Below, one piece after another: positions 1 through 6,716 of a stretch of 64,000 nucleotides of DNA. The notes under the pieces were generated by a model. That model was not told where the DNA came from. It saw only the letters and a list, made by a program, of their open reading frames with translations, and ran no database searches. The position numbers and the translations under genes were made by a program. The stretch's first letter is position 1, and each line of letters starts with the position of its first letter. The stretch lies in the NCBI GenBank assembly GCA_963666755.2, contig CAXXGW010000006.1:53180-117179 (forward strand), in the 5' to 3' direction. Source of the DNA: CAXXOK01 sp963666755. GTDB lineage: Bacteria; Bacillota; Clostridia; Christensenellales; Aristaeellaceae.

Positions 1-147
1 TCCTTCTACCTGCTGGATATGGTCTCCTCCAAGGTGATGGATAACCTGTGCAAGGGCATCCAGGAGATGATCCAGGGCAAGGTAACCCCGCAGCAGGTGC
101 TGGATAACGTGCAAGCCATCTGGGAAGAAGAACTGACACAGAAGTAA
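1..147 (+). CDS. Sugar ABC transporter solute-binding protein, C-terminal fragment
   Basis: Only the last 48 codons lie in the window; the gene starts to the left and ends with TAA at 145-147. The fragment reads SFYLLDMVSSKVMD and then GIQEMIQGKVTPQQVLDNVQ, the usual closing helices of family-1 extracellular sugar-binding proteins (a helix with QxMIxGKxTPxxVL). It would be the lipid-anchored or secreted receptor that hands sugar to the two permeases that follow at 226 and 1138. The type of sugar cannot be read from this piece. The assignment rests on the short C-terminal pattern plus the two downstream MalF/MalG-type permeases. Confidence 0.75.
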   Translation, partial: SFYLLDMVSSKVMDNLCKGIQEMIQGKVTPQQVLDNVQAIWEEELTQK

Positions 148-225
148 GGGTGCATGGGGAGCCGGCCGGTTCTGCGCCGGGCAGGGCGGTCGGCTCCCCT
201 TACCCTTTTGGGAAGGGGTCGGTGT

Positions 226-1125
226 ATGAAGCGCTTCACCCGACAGCAACGATCCACAAAATGGTTTTGGACCTTTCTCGCGCCTGCGCTGGTTGTGTAT
301 ACCATCTTTTGGATTATCCCCATTTTGATGACCGGCGTCATCAGCTTTACCGACTGGAAGGGAACCAGCAAACTTTCCACCGCCGCTTTCGTCGGGCTTA
401 AAAACTTCGCCAGCCTGTTTTCCGATTCCGTTTTAGCCACCTCTATCCGCAACAACCTGATTTACGGCCTCGTGATGATTATCGCGGTACCCGTGTTCAG
501 TTTTGTTCTGGCCTACATCATCGAGAGCTTTGTCAAAAGGAAAGTATTCTTCCGCACCGTTGCCTACCTGCCGGCGATCCTGCCGACCATCGTAACCGTG
601 CTCTTGTGGAAGTGGATTTATAACCCGTCCTACGGTCTGCTGAACCAGTTTCTGGAGCTGTTGGGCCTTGGCCAATGGACCACTGGATGGATCACCAATA
701 CGGATACGGCTCTGGGCGCCGTTACTTTTGCGTCGATCTGGAAAACGGTGCCCGTCTATTTTGTGCTGTTCATGGCCGGTTTGCAGGCCGTGCCGCAGGA
801 TTTGATCGAGGCCGCCGTTCTGGATGGCGCCAGCCGCCGCCAGACGGTTTTCCATGTTACGCTGCCCAGCATCCAGCGGGTCACCACCATCGTATACACG
901 CTGGTCTTTATTGATGTGTTCCGGGTGTTTGAGCTGGTGTATGCCATGACCAACGGCGGCCCCGGTTACTACAACACCGAAATGCTGCTGACCTACGCCT
1001 ACAAAACCTCCTTTGCCAACTCCAACGCCAGCTACGGCATGGCGATTTCCACCGTGCTGATCTGCCTGATTATCCTTGCGGCAGCGTTTCAGATGAAGCT
1101 GGGCAACCGCCTGGCGGATGAGTAA
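226..1125 (+). CDS. Sugar ABC transporter permease, MalF/UgpA type
   Basis: A 299-residue integral membrane protein of the binding-protein-dependent carbohydrate permease family. Six hydrophobic segments are visible, beginning with WTFLAPALVVYTIFW. The EAA loop that docks on the ATPase reads EAAVLDGASRRQTVFHVTLP (about residues 195-214). The ATG at 226 was chosen because GGAAGGGG lies 7 bases upstream; a longer in-frame start at 154 would add an arginine-rich, non-hydrophobic leader without a ribosome site. It sits 78 bases after the binding protein and 12 bases before its partner permease, so all three belong to one operon. No ATPase gene is present in this operon; many Firmicutes use a shared MsmX-type ATPase encoded elsewhere. 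Confidence 0.93.
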   Translation: MKRFTRQQRSTKWFWTFLAPALVVYTIFWIIPILMTGVISFTDWKGTSKLSTAAFVGLKNFASLFSDSVLATSIRNNLIYGLVMIIAVPVFSFVLAYIIESFVKRKVFFRTVAYLPAILPTIVTVLLWKWIYNPSYGLLNQFLELLGLGQWTTGWITNTDTALGAVTFASIWKTVPVYFVLFMAGLQAVPQDLIEAAVLDGASRRQTVFHVTLPSIQRVTTIVYTLVFIDVFRVFELVYAMTNGGPGYYNTEMLLTYAYKTSFANSNASYGMAISTVLICLIILAAAFQMKLGNRLADE

Positions 1126-1137
1126 GGGGGCGGGCGC

Positions 1138-1965
1138 ATGAAAAAAACCGCGAAAAAAACCGCCCTGGGGCTGTTCCTGACCCTCCTGCTCCTGATTACG
1201 CTGGTGCCCATCCTGTGGGTGCTGATCTCCTCGCTCAAAACGCAGGGCGAAATGCTGATGGCGCCGTGGGGCGTTCCGAAAACCCTCATGTGGGCCAACT
1301 ACGCCGAGGCCTGGAAGCGCGGCAAGTTTGTCACGCTGATGCAGAACAGCCTTGCTGTTACGGGCGCTTCGCTGCTACTGATGCTCGCGTTCTCCACCAT
1401 GGCGGCCTTTGCGGTTTCCCGTTACCGCACGCGCTACAACGGCGCCGCCATGGTGTACCTGCTGCTGGGGCAGACCATCTCCGCCGCGATGATCATTTTC
1501 CCGATTGTGCTGGTGCTGCGCCAGCTGAACATGAGCGATTCGTTGCCTGGGCTGATCCTGACGTACGTGGCGGGCGGCATCCCGTTTGCAACCTTTGTGA
1601 TGCAGGGCTTTATGGCCGGCATCCCGCATGAAATCTACGAGGCGGCGGAAATCGACAGCGCCGGGGAAGTCGGTCTGTTCTGGAACATTGCCATCCCGCT
1701 GGCGAAACCGGCGCTGGCAACCGTGCTGCTGTATCAGTTTATGTGGGTGTGGAATGAGTTTCCGCTGGCGTTTACGCTCATCAGCACTACCAGCCGCCGT
1801 ACGCTGATCGTGGGCCTGTACACGGTCGTGAACGGTCAGCTGCAAACCAACTACGTACTGGCCTTTGCCGGAGCCACCATCGTAAGCGTGCCCATCATTG
1901 TGCTGTATCTGCTGTTCCAGAAATACCTGATTCAGGGGCTGGTAGCCGGCGCGGTCAAGGGCTGA
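1138..1965 (+). CDS. Sugar ABC transporter permease, MalG/UgpE type
   Basis: A 275-residue inner-membrane permease, the second half of the import channel. The N-terminal membrane helix follows a lysine-rich start, and the EAA loop reads EAAEIDSAGEVGLFWNIAIP (residues about 176-195), as in MalG-type permeases of the carbohydrate uptake family 1. The C-terminus ends in QGLVAGAVKG, the common QGLTAGAVKG ending of this family. The ATG at 1138 is preceded by a GGGGGCGGG purine stretch. It is 12 bases behind the first permease and 13 bases ahead of the isomerase gene, so it is co-transcribed with both. Confidence 0.94.
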   Translation: MKKTAKKTALGLFLTLLLLITLVPILWVLISSLKTQGEMLMAPWGVPKTLMWANYAEAWKRGKFVTLMQNSLAVTGASLLLMLAFSTMAAFAVSRYRTRYNGAAMVYLLLGQTISAAMIIFPIVLVLRQLNMSDSLPGLILTYVAGGIPFATFVMQGFMAGIPHEIYEAAEIDSAGEVGLFWNIAIPLAKPALATVLLYQFMWVWNEFPLAFTLISTTSRRTLIVGLYTVVNGQLQTNYVLAFAGATIVSVPIIVLYLLFQKYLIQGLVAGAVKG

Positions 1966-1978
1966 AAGAGGCATACAC

Positions 1979-2821
1979 ATGCAAAAAGATCAACTGGGGC
2001 TGGCCTGCTGGGGGCTGCGGGAATTGCCCCTGGAGGAACAGCTTGCACTCACAAGGCGGTTGGGCGTGAACGCCATGGAGTTTTCCATTGCCAACGCCCC
2101 CAAGGATTTTCCGCTGACGATTACGGACGCGGATATGGTGTGGATTCGCAAACGGTATGAGCAGGCGCAGATTCCGCTTACGTATGTGGTCACGGGCAAC
2201 GACTTTACCCAGCCCGACCCCGCCGCCGTCGAAGCGGACCGGCTCAAGGTGCAGCGCGTCATTGAACTCTGCGCCGCGCTGGGCGCGAAAACCCTGCGCA
2301 TTTTCGCCGGTTTCAGCCCCGCGGAGGTTGTGGTGGGCGAGCGTTTTACCCGCATGGCGGAAGCCATCGCCGCCATGGCCGGGGTGGCGGAGCAAAACCG
2401 CATCACCCTTGCGCTGGAATTGCACGGGGGCGTAACCCCGTCTGGCGCCGGGATGAAGTACATTCACTCCGTCACTACCCGGATGGACAGGCTGGAGGAG
2501 CTTCTCGCCCGCGTGCCACAGTCGGTCGCGCTGCTTTTGGACCCCGCCAACCTCTGGGCCGTGGGGGTGACTGATCCGCTGCCTTACTACCAGAAATTCC
2601 GGGATCGGATTGCCTACATCCACGTCAAGGATTTTGCCACATTGCCCGACGGCAGCCTGCGCCCCGCCGCCTGCGGGGCAAGCGCGCTGGATTGGCGCGG
2701 TTTTATGCACGCGGCCCGGGATTACCGAGGCGCCCTGATGGTGGAGTATGAAAACCCCGAGGATGTCGAGCAAGGCATGCGAACATGCCTTGATACCCTG
2801 CAAACGCTGCTTACCCAGTAA
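1979..2821 (+). CDS. Sugar phosphate isomerase/epimerase (xylose-isomerase-like TIM barrel)
   Basis: A 280-residue soluble TIM-barrel protein of the AP-endonuclease-2/xylose-isomerase-like superfamily, which includes IolE, IolI and ketose epimerases. Family marks include ALELHG (about residue 146), LLLDPANLWAVG (about 186-197) with the conserved Asp/Asn before the turn, YIHVKDF (about 216) with the His-Lys-Asp metal/substrate site, and a terminal MVEYENPEDVEQG with the final Glu ligand. AAAGAGG stands just upstream of the ATG. Lying between a sugar importer and a dehydrogenase, it probably interconverts or dehydrates an imported sugar or inositol derivative. The exact reaction cannot be inferred. 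Confidence 0.85.
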   Translation: MQKDQLGLACWGLRELPLEEQLALTRRLGVNAMEFSIANAPKDFPLTITDADMVWIRKRYEQAQIPLTYVVTGNDFTQPDPAAVEADRLKVQRVIELCAALGAKTLRIFAGFSPAEVVVGERFTRMAEAIAAMAGVAEQNRITLALELHGGVTPSGAGMKYIHSVTTRMDRLEELLARVPQSVALLLDPANLWAVGVTDPLPYYQKFRDRIAYIHVKDFATLPDGSLRPAACGASALDWRGFMHAARDYRGALMVEYENPEDVEQGMRTCLDTLQTLLTQ

Positions 2822-2839
2822 GACGGGAGGATCAAACCT

Positions 2840-3889
2840 ATGGAATACCAGCAGTATCAAACAACGCGCGCCGTCGTGATCGAGCGCCCCTATGAGGCGG
2901 CTTTGCGCGAAATCCATCTGACGGCTCCCCGGGAGGATGCCTACGTGGCGCAAACCCTTTTCAGCAGCATTTCCAGCGGCACCGATATGAAAACCTATAA
3001 AGGGCTGCAGCACCCCGAGCAGTGCTGGTATCCCCTTGTGCCGGGGTACGAAACCGCCGGCGTGGTGGTGGCCAAAGGCCCCAAAACGGACGGCCGCCTG
3101 CAAATCGGGGATCGTGTGATGATCAACGAATGCCGGAAATACGCCGATGTGTGCGCCGCGTGGGGCGGCGGGAGCGAGTACACCATTAAGGACGGCAACA
3201 CCACCAACGACAGCTTTGACTACATGGTCAAGCTGCCGGATAACGTAACCGAGCAGCAGGCAGTGCTTGCCTACCTGCCCTGCGTTGCGCTCAAGGGCAT
3301 CCGCCGCCTGACGCTTAAACCCCACCAGACCATCGTGGTATCCGGCGCGGGCATGGTGGGCATCAGCGCCATGCAAATCCTGAAAATTCTGGAGCCGACC
3401 CTGACCACGGTTGCCATCGACCCCAACCCGTTCCGCCAGAGCATCGCGCGCCGGTATGTGGATCACGTCACCTCGCCGGAGGAAGCCGTCGACCTGCTCC
3501 GCCGCGTAACGGACGGCCGGATGGCCGATCAGCTGATCGAATGCTCCGGCCATGCCGAGGCGGTGGGGACGCTGCACCGCTACATCAAGGACGGCGGCTG
3601 GGGTCAGGACGACGAGCCCGCGCACATCCACCTGCAGGGGGATTATCCCGAAAAAATCATTCTGGATCACTACCACCGCTGGTTTGTGAAAAACGCAACC
3701 CTGACCATGACCTGCGCGCTGGCCGCAGGCTGCAAGGAGCAGGTGCTGCAATGGATCAGCGAGCGCAAGCTGGACGTGGATTCGCTGCCCGTGGAGATGT
3801 GGCCGGTCAGCAAATGCAGGGAAGCCTTTGCCTATAAGGCGGAAAAAGGCGACGACGTGTTCAAAATCATGTTTGACTGGAGCAAGTAG
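2840..3889 (+). CDS. MDR-superfamily dehydrogenase without canonical zinc ligands
   Basis: A 349-residue medium-chain dehydrogenase/reductase. The N-terminal GroES-like domain runs to about residue 150 and the Rossmann domain follows, with the dinucleotide motif VSGAGMVGISAMQ near residue 170. In zinc alcohol dehydrogenases the catalytic cysteine and the GHE motif are conserved; here the positions read SSISSGTDMK and GYETAGVV, and no four-cysteine structural-zinc lobe is seen. This resembles the SGIS-GTE subgroup that includes bacteriochlorophyllide dehydrogenase BchC and uncharacterised sugar-linked enzymes. It likely oxidises or reduces a sugar-derived alcohol with NAD(P). An AGACGGGAGG ribosome site precedes it, and the next gene begins 1 base after its stop codon. 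Confidence 0.82.
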   Translation: MEYQQYQTTRAVVIERPYEAALREIHLTAPREDAYVAQTLFSSISSGTDMKTYKGLQHPEQCWYPLVPGYETAGVVVAKGPKTDGRLQIGDRVMINECRKYADVCAAWGGGSEYTIKDGNTTNDSFDYMVKLPDNVTEQQAVLAYLPCVALKGIRRLTLKPHQTIVVSGAGMVGISAMQILKILEPTLTTVAIDPNPFRQSIARRYVDHVTSPEEAVDLLRRVTDGRMADQLIECSGHAEAVGTLHRYIKDGGWGQDDEPAHIHLQGDYPEKIILDHYHRWFVKNATLTMTCALAAGCKEQVLQWISERKLDVDSLPVEMWPVSKCREAFAYKAEKGDDVFKIMFDWSK

Positions 3890-3890
3890 T

Positions 3891-5276
3891 ATGAGCGCTG
3901 TACAACCGAAGATTATTTTCATGCCGCACGCCAACATCCAGTACTCGCAGTTAATGCCGGAAAAGCGGGGCTGGGTGATCCGCCATTGCTACGGCGAGTT
4001 GCTTTCCCTTGTGGAGCGCGAAGGTTACACCCTTGCGTTTGAGGCCAGTGGAAAAACCATTGATGTGATTGCCGAAGAAGCGCCGGAGGTGATGGCCCAG
4101 CTGCGTTCGCTGGTGCAGGCGGGCCGGGTCGAGCCTGTCGCATCGCCCTACATCCATTTCATGCTGTCCAACGTGCCCCCGGAGCTTTGTCTGGAGTCCC
4201 TGCAAAAAAGTCTGGATGCGTGGCAGCGGCATACCGGGGTGCGCCCGGTCATTGGCTGGAACCCGGAATGCGGCTGGGCATCCTACATCCCGGAGGTGTA
4301 CAAACAGGCGGGCATTGAAGCGCTGGTGATGGACGCCGATTCTTTTTTTCTGTCCTTTGAGGAGATTCGTAAAGCCACGGCGCTCTTTTATGATGTGGAA
4401 GGGCACAGCAACAAAACGCAGCTGTTCAAAATTGAAGAATACATTCAGGACAAGCCCGAATACCTCCGGTACCTGACGACCCCCTCCGTGGCGCCCAACG
4501 GCCTGAAGCTGATTTTCCGCTCGGATTGCATGGCCAACCTGCTGTTGTGGTATCTGATGGGCGCCACCGAAGGGCTGCGCGGCAGCAATGTGGATGCCGG
4601 AGAAATCCGGCGCATGCTGGCCGTCTGGAAAGCCCGGGTGGCGGATACGGGCAGCTTTATCATGCCTTATGCGGAGGATGCCGAGTACATTGGCAGCACG
4701 GCCTATTTTTATGTGAAGCAGTTTAACGAGGCGCGCTTCTTTGAGCCGGAACCGGCCAGCGTGGAGCGTTTTCAGCAGATTGTGGACATGGCGGTCGAAA
4801 GCGGCTATCAGCTGGCGACGCCCTCGCAGGTGCTCGCCGCGGAAAAGCCGATCGAAAACCAGTATGTGGATCAGATCGAAAACGGCGTGGCCTGGCACGG
4901 CGGCACCGCCAAGGCATGGACAAACACCCCGTTTGCGCGTATCATGGACCCTGTTTGCCGCTCCATTTTTGAAGGCATTCAAACGGTCAGGGCGGCCGCC
5001 GGCCCCCATGCCACGCCCGCGCTGCACGAGGCCATGGCTGCGCTGGCCAGCGCCTGGGTATCGGATTCCCGCTGGCCGCCGGAGCCGACCTCGCCCGGAC
5101 GCTTTAACGTGCAGGAATCGGTAGCCGACCTGTATGCCGCCAACGACGCGCTATCGCTCGCCATGGAGCAGGGCGGGGTGGCCGCCCGGAAGGCGCTTTA
5201 CTCCCCCGGCCTGATGCGCACGCAGATACGCGCCATCGAGCGTACCTTAATGGCGATGCGCTATTTTGGAGAATGA
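3891..5276 (+). CDS. Glycoside hydrolase family 57-like protein
   Basis: A 461-residue cytoplasmic protein with GH57 hallmarks. HANIQYS opens the barrel near residue 11. The nucleophile motif is WNPECGW with Glu126, and the acid/base region YAEDAEYIG carries Asp263 and Glu265. GH57 enzymes are retaining alpha-glucanases, branching enzymes or alpha-galactosidases. This one is shorter than the branching enzymes (500-700 residues), and its substrate cannot be told. The ATG at 3891 directly follows the dehydrogenase stop (TAGTATG), so translation is probably coupled. No signal peptide is seen, so it acts on an imported oligosaccharide or on an intracellular glucan. Its place in a sugar-import operon supports the former. 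Confidence 0.8.
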   Translation: MSAVQPKIIFMPHANIQYSQLMPEKRGWVIRHCYGELLSLVEREGYTLAFEASGKTIDVIAEEAPEVMAQLRSLVQAGRVEPVASPYIHFMLSNVPPELCLESLQKSLDAWQRHTGVRPVIGWNPECGWASYIPEVYKQAGIEALVMDADSFFLSFEEIRKATALFYDVEGHSNKTQLFKIEEYIQDKPEYLRYLTTPSVAPNGLKLIFRSDCMANLLLWYLMGATEGLRGSNVDAGEIRRMLAVWKARVADTGSFIMPYAEDAEYIGSTAYFYVKQFNEARFFEPEPASVERFQQIVDMAVESGYQLATPSQVLAAEKPIENQYVDQIENGVAWHGGTAKAWTNTPFARIMDPVCRSIFEGIQTVRAAAGPHATPALHEAMAALASAWVSDSRWPPEPTSPGRFNVQESVADLYAANDALSLAMEQGGVAARKALYSPGLMRTQIRAIERTLMAMRYFGE

Positions 5277-5289
5277 CAGGAGAACCCCC

Positions 5290-6270
5290 TTGCAAGCACG
5301 CAAATTAGAGCTGGTTCATTTTCAACTGACGCGGCTTTGCAACCTCCACTGCTGGTTTTGCGGCCAGTGGGGGGAACACGGCGCGTTTCGGGAAAGCCGT
5401 GGGCAGGCGATGACGACCGACGATTGGCTGGCCGTGATCGACTCGCTGGCGCAGGGTGCGCAGCGCGACGGCGCCTGGCCTTCGGTAATCCTGTGGGGCG
5501 GCGAGCCGTTGCTGAGCGAGAGCTTTGAACCGGTGGTCAACCGACTGCACGCGCTGGGCGCGCCTCTGGGCATGGTAACCAACGGCACCCTGATCGACCG
5601 GTATGCGGCGCTGTGCAGGGAAGCGTTCCAGCAGATTTACATCTCCGTTGACGGCGTGCCCGCGGTACACGACGCCATTCGCGGGCAGGGCATGTTTGCC
5701 CGCGTGCGTGACAACCTGCGGCTGCTGCGCGGCGGCAGGGCGAAAATCACCCTGATGAGCGTAACCACGCCGGAGCTGGACAGGGCGCTGCCGGAAACGC
5801 TTTCCGCCTTTGAAGCGCTGCAGCCGGACAAGGTGCTGCTGCAGGCGCGCATCGGCCTGCAGGCCAGCGAGGTGCACGCCTACCAAAGCTGGATGCGCTC
5901 CTGCTTTGGGCAGGAGGCGGCGGGCATCGCCGCGTGGACAGTGGCGGAGCCCCTCCAGCCGCATCCCAAGGCATGGTATGAGGCACAGCTTACGCAACAG
6001 CCCTTCCCGGTTCAATATCTGCCACATGGCCGCGAAGCTGCCAGACCGTTCTGTTTGTCCCCCTACCGGCACGCGCATATCGGGTGGGACGGGCGGGTAG
6101 GCTTCTGTACGGACTTCGTCGATTTTTCGCTGGGCAATGTGCATGAAACCCCACTGCCGGAATTGTTTGCAAGCGACCTTGCCGACCGGTTCGCGCACGA
6201 AGTGGAAGCCGGACATTGCACAACCTGCGCGCATTGCAGCTGGCGCAACAGCGAAACCTTCGGGCTGTGA
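5290..6270 (+). CDS. Radical SAM protein with SPASM-like C-terminal cluster region
   Basis: A 326-residue radical S-adenosylmethionine protein. The N-terminal cluster motif is CNLHCWFC (Cys17, Cys21, Cys24), followed by a GGEPL motif for SAM binding near residue 75. The C-terminus has cysteines in RPFCLSPY, VGFCTDF and HCTTCAHCSW, spaced like the auxiliary iron-sulfur ligands of SPASM/twitch proteins. Such proteins modify peptides, cofactors or sugars. The TTG at 5290 was chosen because CAGGAGA lies 7 bases upstream; an in-frame TTG at 5266 would overlap the preceding gene and lacks a ribosome site. It is the last gene of the sugar-import operon, so a carbohydrate substrate is plausible, but no precursor peptide or known pathway partner is visible. 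Confidence 0.85.
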   Translation: MQARKLELVHFQLTRLCNLHCWFCGQWGEHGAFRESRGQAMTTDDWLAVIDSLAQGAQRDGAWPSVILWGGEPLLSESFEPVVNRLHALGAPLGMVTNGTLIDRYAALCREAFQQIYISVDGVPAVHDAIRGQGMFARVRDNLRLLRGGRAKITLMSVTTPELDRALPETLSAFEALQPDKVLLQARIGLQASEVHAYQSWMRSCFGQEAAGIAAWTVAEPLQPHPKAWYEAQLTQQPFPVQYLPHGREAARPFCLSPYRHAHIGWDGRVGFCTDFVDFSLGNVHETPLPELFASDLADRFAHEVEAGHCTTCAHCSWRNSETFGL

Positions 6271-6352
6271 TCCGGGCTGTAAACGGCCCCCCGGCACGCG
6301 GCCAGGGTTGTTGCGGCATTCGGCGGGTAGAGCATCCATCGTGTTCACATAA

Positions 6353-6405
6353 GGGCATGACGCCCGGCAATCAGGCGCAACCGCTGATTGCCGGGTGCCA
6401 TGCCC
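6353..6405 (+). terminator. Long hairpin downstream of the sugar operon
   Basis: A perfect 12-bp stem, CCCGGCAATCAG (6363-6374) with CTGATTGCCGGG (6384-6395), is extended by GGGCATG (6353-6359) pairing with CATGCCC (6399-6405). Only three T follow, so it is either a weak intrinsic terminator or an mRNA-stabilising structure at the end of the sugar operon transcript. Confidence 0.5.
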
Positions 6406-6655
6406 TTTGCCGGGGCAGGCGCCGCCTGAGCGGCCGGAATGCAGCCGCGGCTGAACCCGGCAACGTTCTGCCGTGCGCGACACCGTGAGCCCGTTTTGCC
6501 CCCTTTAGGGCTCACGTACAACCGGCTTTGTCGGCGGAAGGTATTCGGCCAAGCCGGGCCAGCCTAGCCCAACAGTGCCTGCTGCCGGATCGCTATCCCT
6601 TTTTCGGCCCTGCTTTTCTCCTGCCGACCGGCCCTTACGCCCTTGCATTTTCCTA

Positions 6656-6684
6656 TCGCAATTCCTCCGCACTTAGCATATAAT
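6656..6684 (+). promoter_or_regulatory. Putative promoter of the PilZ glycosyltransferase gene
   Basis: A perfect TATAAT lies at 6679-6684, 32 bases ahead of the ATG at 6717. The -35 position at a 17-base spacing reads TCGCAA and is a weak match, so an activator may be needed. Confidence 0.4.
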
Positions 6685-6716
6685 GGAAGCAGGGACGTGC
6701 GGAAGGAGAATTGCAT

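Larger units (their letters stand above)
6271..6716. other. Intergenic region between the sugar operon and the PilZ glycosyltransferase
   Basis: This 446-base stretch holds no convincing gene. It contains the strong hairpin at 6353-6405 and the promoter for the downstream glycosyltransferase near 6656-6684. Open frames here lack ribosome sites and family features. Confidence 0.6.

Noticed and set aside
154..225. Longer N-terminus for the first permease (start at 154)
   Set aside because: It would add an arginine-rich stretch and ignores the good ribosome site in front of the ATG at 226.
1955..3937. A 660-codon minus-strand open frame across the isomerase and dehydrogenase genes
   Set aside because: Opposite strand to two genes with family motifs; no ribosome site and no recognisable domain.
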